A stretch of 64,000 bases of DNA from Firmicutes bacterium HGW-Firmicutes-1 (GCA_002841625.1 PHAG01000008.1:224708-288707); one strand, 5' to 3'. Counted from the first letter of the stretch, positions 18,696 through 28,533 are shown. The notes: generated from the letters alone by a model not told the origin. Program-made: numbers and translations.

Positions 18696-19595
18696 ATGCA
18701 TATTGACTCTTTGAAATATTTTGTTGATGTAGTTCAAGAAAAGAGTATTTCTAAAGTTGCTCAAAAAATGCACATATCCCAATCTGCATTAAGTCAACAT
18801 ATTCAAAAACTTGAAGAAGATTTTGGACATAAATTATTATTAAGAAGCAATAAAGGTGTGGAAGTTACTGAAATTGGGGAAATTGTACTCAAATATTCTA
18901 ATAATATTATGAAAAATTATGAAAAAATGTTTCACGACATCAATGCGCATGAACACGACAACAATAGTATTTATATAAATGGAACGAGCGCATTGGTTGC
19001 GTATTCCTTGCCTTGTATGATTTATAAAATGAAAAAAAAATTTCCAAATTTTGACTTTCAAATGAGTGTTAGTACAGTGCAACAGACGATTACTGACATA
19101 CAAAATGATATTTGTGATTTTGGCTTCATTGATATAAAACCTGATGAAAAGTATAATCTTTATTCCTATATCATGGGAAAAGAAAAGGTGGTTTTAATAG
19201 CTCCTCCAAAGTATAACATACCAGATAGGATTAAACTGAAAGATTTACTCAATCTAGAAATGATTAATTGTACAATGAATACCCAGACCTGTGATTATCT
19301 CAATAAAGAGTTGGGGAAGATTCATAAATCCTTAAAGGATCTAAAAATTATATTTAATGTGGATTCCTTAAGTGCGGTAAAGTCATCAGTAACAAATGGA
19401 CATGGGGTCGCTTTTGCTCCATACGAATCCATTAAGCATGAATTATATGAAAAGACAGTTAAAATAATAGAAATAGAAGACATCAATTTAGATTATGATA
19501 TTTTTTTAGTTAGCAAAAAAATATCGGATTTATCAAAGGCTGCAAAAGAGTCCTTAGAGTATTTAATTGAAATTGGCAGAAAAAGCTTTTGTTAA
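18696..19595 (+). CDS. LysR-family transcriptional regulator
   Basis: A 299-residue LysR regulator: a winged helix-turn-helix in the first 60 residues (SISKVAQKMHISQSALSQHIQKLEE) and a periplasmic-binding-type effector domain. ATG 18696 has AGGAGG 8 nt upstream; the earlier GTG overlaps that site. Divergent from the YeeE-TusA-YeeE-flavoprotein operon, it probably senses sulfur status (CysL/CysB-like role) and activates uptake; the effector is unknown. A second tusA-like gene converges on its 3' end at a distance of 3 bp. Confidence 0.9.
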   Translation: MHIDSLKYFVDVVQEKSISKVAQKMHISQSALSQHIQKLEEDFGHKLLLRSNKGVEVTEIGEIVLKYSNNIMKNYEKMFHDINAHEHDNNSIYINGTSALVAYSLPCMIYKMKKKFPNFDFQMSVSTVQQTITDIQNDICDFGFIDIKPDEKYNLYSYIMGKEKVVLIAPPKYNIPDRIKLKDLLNLEMINCTMNTQTCDYLNKELGKIHKSLKDLKIIFNVDSLSAVKSSVTNGHGVAFAPYESIKHELYEKTVKIIEIEDINLDYDIFLVSKKISDLSKAAKESLEYLIEIGRKSFC

Positions 19596-19598
19596 TGC

Positions 19599-19814
19599 TT
19601 ATCGTTTGACGGTTATTTCCCATACACCGTTGATCACTTCATCAATACTACAGGAAAATGAGAAGTTAAAGCAATGTTCTTTGATAGACTCAACAACACA
19701 ACTGTGATCGGTGACAAGGAGAATACTATCATTTTGAGGTAAACTACTAAGGGCTTTTTTGATTTTCATTAAGGGAATAGGGCAATAATCGCCTAAGCAA
19801 TTGAGTTTTTGCAT
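19599..19814 (-). CDS. TusA-family sulfur carrier, second copy
   Basis: A 71-residue TusA/YedF-like protein with persulfide cysteine C11 in DYCPIPLMK and the paired DHSCVVES motif. It is only distantly similar to the copy at 17440, so it is not a recent duplication. It is convergent with the LysR gene and stands alone, with AAGGAGT before the ATG. It may move sulfur from the imported pool or from the rhodaneses at 26-28 kb to a different acceptor. Confidence 0.85.
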   Translation of the reverse strand: MQKLNCLGDYCPIPLMKIKKALSSLPQNDSILLVTDHSCVVESIKEHCFNFSFSCSIDEVINGVWEITVKR

Positions 19815-19949
19815 AATACACTCCTTATTAAGTCAAATCGTCAAGGATTCATTCTTCTTAATTTCTATTTTACACCATAATCATTCATTTTAACAGTGCT
19901 CTTGGGGCGGTAACAGAATATTTTATTTTTTTTGAATAGAGGCGACCTA

Positions 19950-21089
19950 GTGAAAATTGTATTTAATAAACCTTATCAATCAAAAAATGAATCAACCTAT
20001 ATCCAACACGTTTTAGAACTTGGAAAAACAGGAGGAGATGGCTTTTATACTGAGCAATGTCAAAGCTGGTTAGAAGAAAACTTAAAAAGCAAAAAGGTAT
20101 TAATGACAACCTCTTGTACTCATGCTTTAGAGCTGGTCTTTCAGCTTTTAGAGTTAAAGGATTTTGAAGTTATTATGCCCTCCTACACCTTTCCATCTAC
20201 TGCAAATGCAGTACTTTTAAATGGGGGGAAAGTGGTTTTTACGGAAGTTAATCAAGAGCATTTATGCATAGATGTTCAACATATCGAGGAAAAAATCACT
20301 CCAAAAACGAAAGCCATATTAGTCGTTCATTATGGTGGCGTTAGTTGTGATATGGATACAATTATGGCTTTGGCCAATAAATATAATTTGGTTGTTATTG
20401 AAGATGCTGCTCAAGGATTTTTAAGTAGTTATAAAAATAAAAGCCTTGGCACTATTGGACATTTTGGATGCTTTAGTTTTCATGAAACAAAAAACATTAA
20501 TTGCGGTGAAGGTGGAGCACTCAGTATCAATATAGATAATCCAATACTAATGGAAACGGTAGAAAACATACGACGTAAGGGTACAAATAAATATGCTTTT
20601 GATAAAGGTGAAGTGTTTTTTTATGAGTGGGTCAGTGAAGGATCTAGTTATTCACCTTCCGAGATTTTAATGGCATATTTATATGCTCAATTAAAGGAAT
20701 CAGAGAACATACAAGAAAAGAGAATAAACGTTTTTAACCTCTATCAGCAGTGGTTTACAACAACTCACTATGAGAGTATTGAATCGTTTTCTAGGGGCAA
20801 CCCTTTTGGAAATTTTAATGCACATATTTTTTATGTTATTTTTAAACAGGAGCAACAAGCTATTAAATTTAGGGAGCAATTAGCCCTTGAAAATGTTGTA
20901 GCTTATACTCATTTTATACCGTTGCATTTGAGCAAGATGGGTGAGGAGCTTGGTAATCAAAGGGATGACTTTCCTTTTGAGGCAAGTGTTTATAAAAGAC
21001 TTATTAGACTTCCGATTCATAGTATGATGGACAAAGAAACCATAGAAATGATTATAATTAAAATTGATACGATCTTAAAGAGGTTATAA
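19950..21089 (+). CDS. WecE/RffA-like keto-sugar aminotransferase
   Basis: A 379-residue DegT-family PLP enzyme resembling dTDP-4-amino-4,6-dideoxygalactose transaminase (WecE). The family N-terminus FNKPYQ is present, and the PLP lysine is K181 in SFHETKNINCGEGG. I choose GTG 19950 after AGAGGCG because it gives the usual VKIVFNKPY start; the upstream TTG adds six residues. It is followed after 1 bp by a GT2 and then by an ATP-grasp gene, a likely second small glycan or sugar-conjugate operon. Confidence 0.86.
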   Translation: MKIVFNKPYQSKNESTYIQHVLELGKTGGDGFYTEQCQSWLEENLKSKKVLMTTSCTHALELVFQLLELKDFEVIMPSYTFPSTANAVLLNGGKVVFTEVNQEHLCIDVQHIEEKITPKTKAILVVHYGGVSCDMDTIMALANKYNLVVIEDAAQGFLSSYKNKSLGTIGHFGCFSFHETKNINCGEGGALSINIDNPILMETVENIRRKGTNKYAFDKGEVFFYEWVSEGSSYSPSEILMAYLYAQLKESENIQEKRINVFNLYQQWFTTTHYESIESFSRGNPFGNFNAHIFYVIFKQEQQAIKFREQLALENVVAYTHFIPLHLSKMGEELGNQRDDFPFEASVYKRLIRLPIHSMMDKETIEMIIIKIDTILKRL

Positions 21090-21090
21090 A

Positions 21091-21819
21091 ATGATATCAA
21101 TTATTGTACCAGTATTTAACTCCGAAAAATCAATAGTAAAGTTATGCCATCAAATTACAGAGATTATGATAAACCTTCAACAGGCCTATGAGATTATTCT
21201 AGTGGATGATGGTAGTCAGGATTGTAGCTACTTATGGATGAAAAAGTTGTCATGCAATCATTCGAATATTATTAGTATTCAATTAGCTCGAAACTATGGT
21301 CAACAAAATGCTCTTTTATGTGGACTTAGAAATAGTAAAGGGGATTATGTAGTAACTATTGATGATGATCTCCAATATACACCAAAAGATATTTCCAAGT
21401 TATTTGAAAAGATGAATGAGGGCTACGATGTGGTTTATGGTGTACCGAAAGAAAAAGTAAATAGTACTTTGCGAAACTTTGGTTCCAACTTTAAAGAAGT
21501 AATGTTCCGATGCTTTTTGAAAAAACCCAAAGATATTACCATTACAAGCTTTAGAATACTAAGAAAAAGCGTAGTAGAAAAAATAACCTTAGATAAGAAT
21601 AGCTTCGTTTATTTATCGGCAATGACTTTTAGGTGTACTCAAAATGTAGCGAATGTTTCAGTGAAGCATAAACCTCGATTACATGGTAAATCAAATTATT
21701 CGTACTTTAAGCTCATTCATTTGATGTTGTATACTATTATTTATTATAGCAATTGTCCATTACTTAAGCCTTTAAAAAAACATAAACCTCAGTACATCAT
21801 TAAGGAGATTATAAAGTGA
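21091..21819 (+). CDS. DPM1/ArnC-like glycosyltransferase 2
   Basis: A 242-residue GT2 with IIVPVFNSE at the start, LVDDGSQD, and the metal motif TIDDDLQY. This is the catalytic module of polyprenyl-phosphate sugar transferases (DPM1, ArnC, GtrB), but the two C-terminal membrane helices found in bacterial members are absent or reduced to one weak segment near 205. It could attach the amino-sugar made by the upstream transaminase to undecaprenyl phosphate. Its stop overlaps the GTG of the next gene. Confidence 0.85.
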   Translation: MISIIVPVFNSEKSIVKLCHQITEIMINLQQAYEIILVDDGSQDCSYLWMKKLSCNHSNIISIQLARNYGQQNALLCGLRNSKGDYVVTIDDDLQYTPKDISKLFEKMNEGYDVVYGVPKEKVNSTLRNFGSNFKEVMFRCFLKKPKDITITSFRILRKSVVEKITLDKNSFVYLSAMTFRCTQNVANVSVKHKPRLHGKSNYSYFKLIHLMLYTIIYYSNCPLLKPLKKHKPQYIIKEIIK

Positions 21820-23045
21820 AGCTAATGATTCTTGGAGCAGCTTATGCTCAACTCAACGCCATAAAACGTGCCAAGTCCGATGGACTAACTGTTTTAGTAA
21901 CAGACTACTTAGAAGATTCAATCGGCAAAAAACATGCAGATGAACATGAGTTAGCAAGTACCTTTGATGCTGAAGTGACCTTAGAAGTTGCAAGAAAACA
22001 TCAAATTAATGGTATTATGACCACGGGTACTGATCAACCTGTTTTAACTGTAACTAAAGTTGCACATGCCCTTGAATTACCAGCATTTTTATCTATTCAG
22101 ACTGCTTATGCGGTAACTAACAAAAGAGCTATGAAGCAGATTTTTACTCATAAGGGTATACCTACTGCAGATTATCGTATCATAAGGAGTAACTTCTTAG
22201 ATGAAGAATTAGCTGGCTTAAACTTTCCAGTTGTAGTCAAACCACTGGATTCCCAAGGTCAAAGAGGAATTTTCAAACTATACACAGCTGAAGCTGTAAG
22301 AAGATATTTTAACGAGGTACTTGCCCATTCAAGAGAAGAAGAAATATTGGTTGAAGCTTATTATGAAAACGATGAAATTACGATAAGTGGTTGGGTAAAA
22401 GAAGGAAAGGCAAAAATATTGACCGTTACAGATAGAGTTACCTTTCAAGAAGAAGGGAAAATTGGCATTTGTTTATCACACGAATTTCCTTCTAAGCATT
22501 TGAATAATCATCGAGAAGAAATCAAAGCATTAACAAATCAAATTGTGGAAGCTTTTAATATAAACGAAGGCCCGATTTATTTCCAAATGTTTGTTGGAAA
22601 AGAGGGCATAAAGGTAAATGAAATTGCATGTAGAATAGGTGGAGCTTACGAAGACGAAGTGATACCCCTTTTGACGGGTGTTGATATTTTGAAAATGACT
22701 ATAGATTTTTCCCTTGGAAAGGTTTATGCGAATGAAAGCTATGAATTATATAACCTAGATCAAAACAAATGCTATGCATCTATTCAATTATTTTTTTTAA
22801 GAGAAGGAAAGATTACACAGATGCCCTTAGAAGAGGATTTAAAGTTAATAGAGGGTGTTTACAATATAAGGTATCATTATAAATTATTTGATGAGGTCAA
22901 AGCAATCCACAATGCAACCTCAAGGGCAGGTTACGCAATTATAATTGGAGGAAGTCAAGAACAACTTGATAATAATAAATCCATGTTTTATTATAAAATG
23001 AAAGTACTTGATGAAAATGGCTATAATATGGTCATACATTCATAA
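21816..23045 (+). CDS. ATP-grasp ligase
   Basis: A 409-residue ATP-grasp enzyme. Its preATP-grasp Rossmann-like part (MILGAAYAQLNAIKRAK) is followed by the ATP-grasp fold with the lysine motif FPVVVKPLDSQGQRGI, and by a metal-binding strand ending in IKVNEIACRIGGAYED. It resembles carbamoyl-phosphate-synthase-like and PurK-like ligases joining a carboxylate to an amine or thiol. GTG overlaps the stop of the GT2 gene. With an amino-sugar transaminase upstream, an aminoacyl or acyl amide decoration of a sugar is one possibility; the substrate is not readable. Confidence 0.85.
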   Translation: MKLMILGAAYAQLNAIKRAKSDGLTVLVTDYLEDSIGKKHADEHELASTFDAEVTLEVARKHQINGIMTTGTDQPVLTVTKVAHALELPAFLSIQTAYAVTNKRAMKQIFTHKGIPTADYRIIRSNFLDEELAGLNFPVVVKPLDSQGQRGIFKLYTAEAVRRYFNEVLAHSREEEILVEAYYENDEITISGWVKEGKAKILTVTDRVTFQEEGKIGICLSHEFPSKHLNNHREEIKALTNQIVEAFNINEGPIYFQMFVGKEGIKVNEIACRIGGAYEDEVIPLLTGVDILKMTIDFSLGKVYANESYELYNLDQNKCYASIQLFFLREGKITQMPLEEDLKLIEGVYNIRYHYKLFDEVKAIHNATSRAGYAIIIGGSQEQLDNNKSMFYYKMKVLDENGYNMVIHS

Positions 23046-23063
23046 ACAAAGGAGAATGATATT

Positions 23064-23999
23064 GTGCTAAATTTAAAATTGATTGTTTGCATCAGTATGA
23101 TTGTATTCGTTTTTTCTGGCTGCTCTCAAAAACAAGACGAGGATAAACTCATTATTGCAGAACAGTATGGACTAGCGTATGCACCACTTCAAATTATGAA
23201 AGAAAAAGGTATTTTAGAAGCTTTATTACCAAACACAGAAATCGAATGGGTTACTCTATCCAATACTACGTCTATTAGAGAAGCTATGCTATCTGATGCG
23301 GTTGATGTTGGTTTTATGGGGATACCCCCCTTTATTATTGGACTAGACAATGGAATGGATTGGAAAATGATATGTGGGCTTTCTAAAAATCCATCAGGAT
23401 TAGTAACGAATGATGAGCAAATACAAACACTCGACGACTTTACAGATGCTGATAAAATTGCACTTCCCCAGCCTGGGAGTATTCAACACATTTTGCTGGC
23501 GATGGCTTGTGAGAAACAATTTGACCAAGCGGATAAGCTAGATCATTTGTTAATTGCTATGAAGCACCCAGATGCGTATCAATCTCTTGAATCAAAATCT
23601 ACTATAAAAGCACATTTTGCTTCCCCTCCTTATTTGTTTGATGAGTTGAAGAATGAGAGCAATCATCTTGTTATATCAGGTGAGGAAGCCTTTGGAGGAG
23701 AGTTTACCTTTATTGTTGGTGTTTGTGGAAGAGATTTCTATGATAACAAAAAACAATATGAAGCAGTTCATAAAGGACTTCAGCAAGCCTTTGATTTTAT
23801 AGCGGAGAATGAAGCAGAAGCGATTGAATTACTTTCAAAAAGCTATTCCTTGGATCAACAGATATTAAAAGATTATTTAAGTCAAGCAGGTATGGAGTAT
23901 ACCAAAGAGGTTGAAGGTGCAGAAACATTTGTGAGTTTTATGCTAAGAAATGAGTACATAAAAAACAACTATGAATTAAAAGACCTTATTTGGGAGTAA
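23064..23999 (+). CDS. ABC substrate-binding lipoprotein, SsuA/TauA type
   Basis: A 311-residue exported lipoprotein; the signal ends in the lipobox FSGC at about 17-20. The mature part has the NitT/TauT/SsuA layout: IIAEQYGLAYAPLQIMKEKG, then VDVGFMGIPPFIIG and LPQPGSIQHI. Ligands in this class are sulfonates, taurine, nitrate or thiamine precursors. The sulfur genes nearby favour a sulfonate, but that is inference. It starts at GTG 23064 with GGAG 9 nt upstream, and the permease gene follows by 3 bp. No ATP-binding subunit is encoded here. Confidence 0.86.
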   Translation: MLNLKLIVCISMIVFVFSGCSQKQDEDKLIIAEQYGLAYAPLQIMKEKGILEALLPNTEIEWVTLSNTTSIREAMLSDAVDVGFMGIPPFIIGLDNGMDWKMICGLSKNPSGLVTNDEQIQTLDDFTDADKIALPQPGSIQHILLAMACEKQFDQADKLDHLLIAMKHPDAYQSLESKSTIKAHFASPPYLFDELKNESNHLVISGEEAFGGEFTFIVGVCGRDFYDNKKQYEAVHKGLQQAFDFIAENEAEAIELLSKSYSLDQQILKDYLSQAGMEYTKEVEGAETFVSFMLRNEYIKNNYELKDLIWE

Positions 24000-24002
24000 T
24001 GG

Positions 24003-24776
24003 ATGATTAAAAATAGTCTGAAAAATAAATACATACAAAGAAGTATTGTTGTGACGCTTTTGGTATTGCTTTGGGAAGCTTTATATCATTTGCAAGTATT
24101 CCCAGTGCAATTATTTCCTTCAACAAGTCAAATTCTGAAAGCTCTGTTTGTTGACTTATTAGATGGAAAATTATTTGTTCAAATTGGTCATTCACTGTAT
24201 TTGATTTTTACAGGGCTAGTGATTGGTTTTATTATTGCAGTTATTCTATGCTATATAAGCTACTTTTCTAAGCTGATTTCTGTTTTAATAGACACACTGA
24301 TTGCCATATTAGATCCCTTGCCAGGAGTTGCTATATTACCGATGATCATTCTTTGGATTGGCATTGGAGAGAAAGCCATTTTGTTTATTATGCTTCACTC
24401 GATTATTTGGCCTATGGTAATTAGTATTCAAACAGGAATGAAAAATATAGATAGGGTGTATATAGAGAGTGCAAAAATGAATGCTATTCGTAATTGGCAA
24501 CTATTTTGGTATATTTTATTGCCACTTAGTTTGCCTCAGATATTGGCAGGAATAAAAATTGGTTGGTCTAGATCTTGGAGAGCACTCATTAGTTCAGAAA
24601 TGATTTTTGGTGCGATAGGTGCCTTTGGTGGAATTGGTTGGTATTTGTTCGAAAAGCGTACATTTATGAACACCCCAGGTATGTTTTCTGGGCTACTTGT
24701 AATTATTATGATTAGCATCTTTGTTGAAGATATTATATTTGTTAAGCTGGATCAATATATTATCCGTTCAATTTGA
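24003..24776 (+). CDS. ABC transporter permease, SsuC/TauC type
   Basis: A 257-residue permease with six predicted membrane segments and the binding-protein-dependent EAA loop (IESAKMNAIRNWQLFWYILLPLSLP) near 155-180. It partners the lipoprotein just upstream. The operon lacks an ATPase, so the pump must borrow one from elsewhere. It ends 13 bp before the convergent GT39-like gene, and I see no clear terminator between them. Confidence 0.87.
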   Translation: MIKNSLKNKYIQRSIVVTLLVLLWEALYHLQVFPVQLFPSTSQILKALFVDLLDGKLFVQIGHSLYLIFTGLVIGFIIAVILCYISYFSKLISVLIDTLIAILDPLPGVAILPMIILWIGIGEKAILFIMLHSIIWPMVISIQTGMKNIDRVYIESAKMNAIRNWQLFWYILLPLSLPQILAGIKIGWSRSWRALISSEMIFGAIGAFGGIGWYLFEKRTFMNTPGMFSGLLVIIMISIFVEDIIFVKLDQYIIRSI

Positions 24777-24789
24777 TGTTAGATGTTCT

Positions 24790-26334
24790 TTATTGGAGCA
24801 CCTTATAAATGCTGATTTCCCACTCATAATCCATCATGTAGCGTGGGATTCTAATGCCATAAAGGGTATGCTTGAAGGAATGTATTAAGGTGCAATTATT
24901 TTTGATATAGTCATTCATATCCTCATAATATACATCATCACCATATAAAATAAGCCATCTCGGATTTTTATGGATATAATCCAACTCTTCATAATAAATG
25001 ATGTATTCAATATCATTTTTTTGTATGTATTCTTTAAAGGACAGGTCGTTTGTTTTTAAATAAGCCAAATTCCGATAATCAAAAAGACTGCCATTATCAA
25101 AGTAAAAATCAGTATTTAAGTTACCAAGCACTACACTATCTTTTGGAACTGCTTTCGCGAATTCATTTAAGTAATCGTTATATTGATAAGGAAGGTAAGG
25201 TTTAATTTCCTTGATAGACAAAATGAAGGATAGAATGATTAAAATAACAAATAACCCTAAAAGGGTTTTGTTTTTTTTGAAGATTTTAATAAGAATGTTG
25301 CCGAGTAGTATGTAAAAAAACGGTATTAGAAAAAGAATGCTAGTAGTGTTATATCTACCAATGATTAGGATTCCCAACTGAATGGCAAAAAGTGAAATGA
25401 GCCATTGTGAGAGGGTATACTTTAGTCCGATTTCCGGAGATATTTTTTTGCTGATTAAGATACCAATTGAAATAAGGAGAAGGATTAAAAATGCAATCCA
25501 AAAGTATTTCATTTGAGGTATATAATAGGTTCCACTTACACTATTGTATAATTTGTAATAGAAATCATCTAAGGTTAGAAGCTTAGTTCCCATAGGAAAA
25601 TCAACACCAAAAGTTGCCCCAAACTGACTATAGTGAGCTATAAAATTTGGATCTCCAATATAGCTTAATAAAATGAATGCGGATGCAAAACAACTGACCG
25701 TTAGAACTAAAAGAAGTATTTCCTTGAAGGGCTTTTTGCGCATAATCCAATCCTGTAGGTATAAAAATCCAAAAAGAAGGGCGAGTATAAAACTATTGGG
25801 ATGTATTCCAATACAAAGTCCAATGATACTCCCTAATAATATTGTAGATTTAAATGGTTTAAGATAAACATAAAGGCCTAGCATTAAAAAGAATAAAACG
25901 ACTATTTCTTGCCGCGCAAAATGTGAAGCATATAGAAATTGTATATTCAAGCTCAATAAAATTGTGGATAAGAGAGCATATAAGGGATGCTTTAGGACAA
26001 CCACCATTATTTTATGAAATATATATAAAGTAGCCACAGAAAAAAACATGGAAATAAGCCTAACAGAAAACACAGAATTGCCTCCAAAGTGAACAAAAGG
26101 CATTTGTACTAAATGAAAGAGTAGCTTGATGCTATGTGGATAACGAGGAAAGAGATCAAAGAAAGTTTCAGTACAATATATACTATGTGTATCCATCATA
26201 TTTCTTGTTAAACCACTTAACCAGGCTTCATCAGAGTGCACAAATGGAAAAGTAGTTAGAAAAAAGATATTTGCAATAAAGTATAGGAAAAGAAACCATA
26301 TGATAAAAGGCATATTTTGCAATTTTTTCTTCAT
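24790..26334 (-). CDS. GT39/ArnT-like membrane glycosyltransferase
   Basis: A 514-residue GT-C glycosyltransferase with about 11-12 membrane spans and a C-terminal outside domain of about 120 residues. The first loop holds the acidic motif HSDEAW near residue 35, as in PMT/ArnT enzymes that use polyprenyl-phosphate sugars. It may use the lipid-linked sugar produced by the DPM1-like enzyme at 21091. The ATG at 26334 has AAGGAG 7 nt upstream and is preferred to the ATG eight codons earlier. Confidence 0.82.
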   Translation of the reverse strand: MKKKLQNMPFIIWFLFLYFIANIFFLTTFPFVHSDEAWLSGLTRNMMDTHSIYCTETFFDLFPRYPHSIKLLFHLVQMPFVHFGGNSVFSVRLISMFFSVATLYIFHKIMVVVLKHPLYALLSTILLSLNIQFLYASHFARQEIVVLFFLMLGLYVYLKPFKSTILLGSIIGLCIGIHPNSFILALLFGFLYLQDWIMRKKPFKEILLLVLTVSCFASAFILLSYIGDPNFIAHYSQFGATFGVDFPMGTKLLTLDDFYYKLYNSVSGTYYIPQMKYFWIAFLILLLISIGILISKKISPEIGLKYTLSQWLISLFAIQLGILIIGRYNTTSILFLIPFFYILLGNILIKIFKKNKTLLGLFVILIILSFILSIKEIKPYLPYQYNDYLNEFAKAVPKDSVVLGNLNTDFYFDNGSLFDYRNLAYLKTNDLSFKEYIQKNDIEYIIYYEELDYIHKNPRWLILYGDDVYYEDMNDYIKNNCTLIHSFKHTLYGIRIPRYMMDYEWEISIYKVLQ

Positions 26335-26605
26335 TTTATAGCTCCTTAGTGCATTCATGAGTGATTGATGTTTGTTAAAATTACTTGCAAATTTATAGTC
26401 ATATTATAGCATGGACATAATGCAAATAGAATTATTATTCAATATCCAAGTATCAAATGTAGTATTCGTAAAACTTATAACACGATAAGGAATATTTCAT
26501 GTATAATTAACAACGTAAGTGTTGCGTTGAAATTTCCCATTATTTGTGTTTTATTTAACAATCTTTTTGACATTAGTGAAAGTAAAGTAAGTGTAGGAGG
26601 ATAAA

Positions 26606-27511
26606 ATGAAGATAAAACAAAGTAGATACATAATGATTTTATCCATTCTTTTTGTTGCTTTGGTGTTTGCAAGTTGCACTAAAACAGAGTACACAGAAAG
26701 CAATAATATCATTGAACCGAGTGAAGTTAAGAATGAAATTGGCAAGGCAAACGTCATTATTGTAGATGCACGATCAAAAGAAGACTATGATAAAGGACAT
26801 ATCAAAGGTGCAATTCATCTTGAAGCTTCAGAATTATCAACAACTAGACCAATTCCAGGCATGTTGCGCTCTAAAGCAGATATCGAAAAAGTATTGAGTA
26901 ATAAAGGAATTTCAAATGATGCCATTTTGTATGTTTATGACAACAACGATGGAGTCTTTGCTTCAAGAGTATGGTGGACCTTAAAAGGCTATGGTCATGA
27001 AAACATCAAAGTAATCAACAAGGGTGAAAAAGGTCTTATTGAAGCGAAAGTTGAACTTTCCTTAGAAGCAACAAGCTTACCTAAAACTTCCTATAGTGCA
27101 AAGGATTTTCAAGAGAATAAGGTTGTTAATTTAGAGGAAATGAAAAAAATAACATCAGATGAAAAGAGCAAGACTTGTATTATTGATGTGAGAAGTACTG
27201 CAGAGTTTGATGAAGGAGCAATACCAAAAGCGATTCTATATCCACACACAAAAAACATATATACGGATGGTGCATTTAAATCAACTAGGAATATCTACCT
27301 CTCCTATAACGAATTGGGTTTAAAGAGAGAAGACTTGATTATCCTATATTGCAAAACTTCTTTTAGGGCAACTCAGACAGCTTTATTGCTTGAAGAAGCA
27401 GGCTTTACAAATGTAAAGGTATATGATGGTGCGTGGGAAGAATGGTCTAAAGAGTTTCCAACTGAAAAGCAGGTAGAAAAACCAGTTACAACAACACAAG
27501 ATGGATCCTAA
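26606..27511 (+). CDS. tandem-rhodanese lipoprotein (thiosulfate sulfurtransferase)
   Basis: A 301-residue lipoprotein (lipobox VFASC near residue 23) with two rhodanese domains. The N-terminal domain at about 37-155 keeps VDARSKEDYDKGHIKGAI but has an aspartate-asparagine loop (YDNNDG) where the cysteine loop should be, so it is non-catalytic. The C-terminal domain has the active-site loop YCKTSFRATQ with C249. This active/inactive pairing is normal for thiosulfate and mercaptopyruvate sulfurtransferases. Being outside the membrane, it would handle external thiosulfate or polysulfide ahead of the YeeE import system. AGGAGG precedes the ATG. Confidence 0.9.
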   Translation: MKIKQSRYIMILSILFVALVFASCTKTEYTESNNIIEPSEVKNEIGKANVIIVDARSKEDYDKGHIKGAIHLEASELSTTRPIPGMLRSKADIEKVLSNKGISNDAILYVYDNNDGVFASRVWWTLKGYGHENIKVINKGEKGLIEAKVELSLEATSLPKTSYSAKDFQENKVVNLEEMKKITSDEKSKTCIIDVRSTAEFDEGAIPKAILYPHTKNIYTDGAFKSTRNIYLSYNELGLKREDLIILYCKTSFRATQTALLLEEAGFTNVKVYDGAWEEWSKEFPTEKQVEKPVTTTQDGS

Positions 27512-27551
27512 CAAAATCAACTATATTGGGTGAAAAAATCGGAGGATTACG

Positions 27552-28508
27552 ATGAAAAACATGAAGAATTTATTGGTATTTATATTGGTTAGTGCATTGG
27601 TATTAAGTTTAATGGGTTGTGCCAAAGAAGAAGTAGTTGATACAAGCATGGATATTGCTAGTGAAACACCTGAAGCACCCGAAGAAGCAGTAGTAGAGAC
27701 GAAAGTAGTAGAAGAAGGTGTATTAGCTTACTTTGCTAACATGCCTGAAAATGGGTACAAAATTAAAGAAGCAGAATTCGTTGAAAAAGTAAAAGCTGGC
27801 GATGAGATGGTGATTCTTGATATCCGTACCGCAGAAGATTATGCAAAAGGTCACGTAGCAGGCGCTATTAACGTACCATGGGGAACAGAAATTAGTAGTA
27901 ATATCACAAAAATTCCTCAAGATAAAGAAGTTTTTATCTATTGTTATACAGGACAAACAGCTGGCCAAGCGGTTATGACTCTAAATCTTGCAGGAATTAA
28001 TGCAAGATCAGTAGAATTTGGATGGAATCTTGGTATTTCAAAGGTAGAAGGATTTGAAGCGGTAACAGATGTAAATGAATTTGGTAGTGATGTTTACGAA
28101 GTTGATCCAGAAATTGAAGCGGCTTTAAATGATTACTATGGTGGATTAGCAGCAGTGCAAGAAACTAAATATAAGTTTTATAAAATTTCAGAAGATGATT
28201 TAAAAGCAATGATGGAATCAGATGAAGATTTTTACATATTATCTGTACGACAAGCTGCAGATTTTGAAAAAGGACATATTGAGGGAGCATCAAATATTCC
28301 TTTCATAGCGGGTATGGAACAACAATTTTCAACACTACCTATGGACAAAAAAATAGTAGTGTATTGCTATACTGGTCAAACATCTGGTCAAGTGGTAGCA
28401 GGATTAAGATTGTTAGGATATGACGCAGTATCCTTAAATGCAGGTATGGGTAAAGAAAAGAATGCACCTGCAGGATGGGCTAACAAAGGATATGAAGTTG
28501 TTCAATAG
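27552..28508 (+). CDS. double-active rhodanese lipoprotein
   Basis: A 318-residue lipoprotein (lipobox SLMGC near 23) with two rhodanese domains. Unlike its neighbour, both domains carry the same intact loop YCYTGQT(A/S)GQ, with C131 and C272, and DIRTAEDYAKGH or SVRQAADFEKGH upstream. An acidic alanine/glutamate linker of about 35 residues separates the lipid anchor from the first domain. It follows the preceding rhodanese by 40 bp in the same operon; GGAGG lies 6 nt before the ATG. Two exported sulfurtransferases together suggest sulfane-sulfur processing at the cell surface. Confidence 0.9.
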   Translation: MKNMKNLLVFILVSALVLSLMGCAKEEVVDTSMDIASETPEAPEEAVVETKVVEEGVLAYFANMPENGYKIKEAEFVEKVKAGDEMVILDIRTAEDYAKGHVAGAINVPWGTEISSNITKIPQDKEVFIYCYTGQTAGQAVMTLNLAGINARSVEFGWNLGISKVEGFEAVTDVNEFGSDVYEVDPEIEAALNDYYGGLAAVQETKYKFYKISEDDLKAMMESDEDFYILSVRQAADFEKGHIEGASNIPFIAGMEQQFSTLPMDKKIVVYCYTGQTSGQVVAGLRLLGYDAVSLNAGMGKEKNAPAGWANKGYEVVQ

Positions 28509-28533
28509 TTCAGTTTATTATAATTACGTAAAT

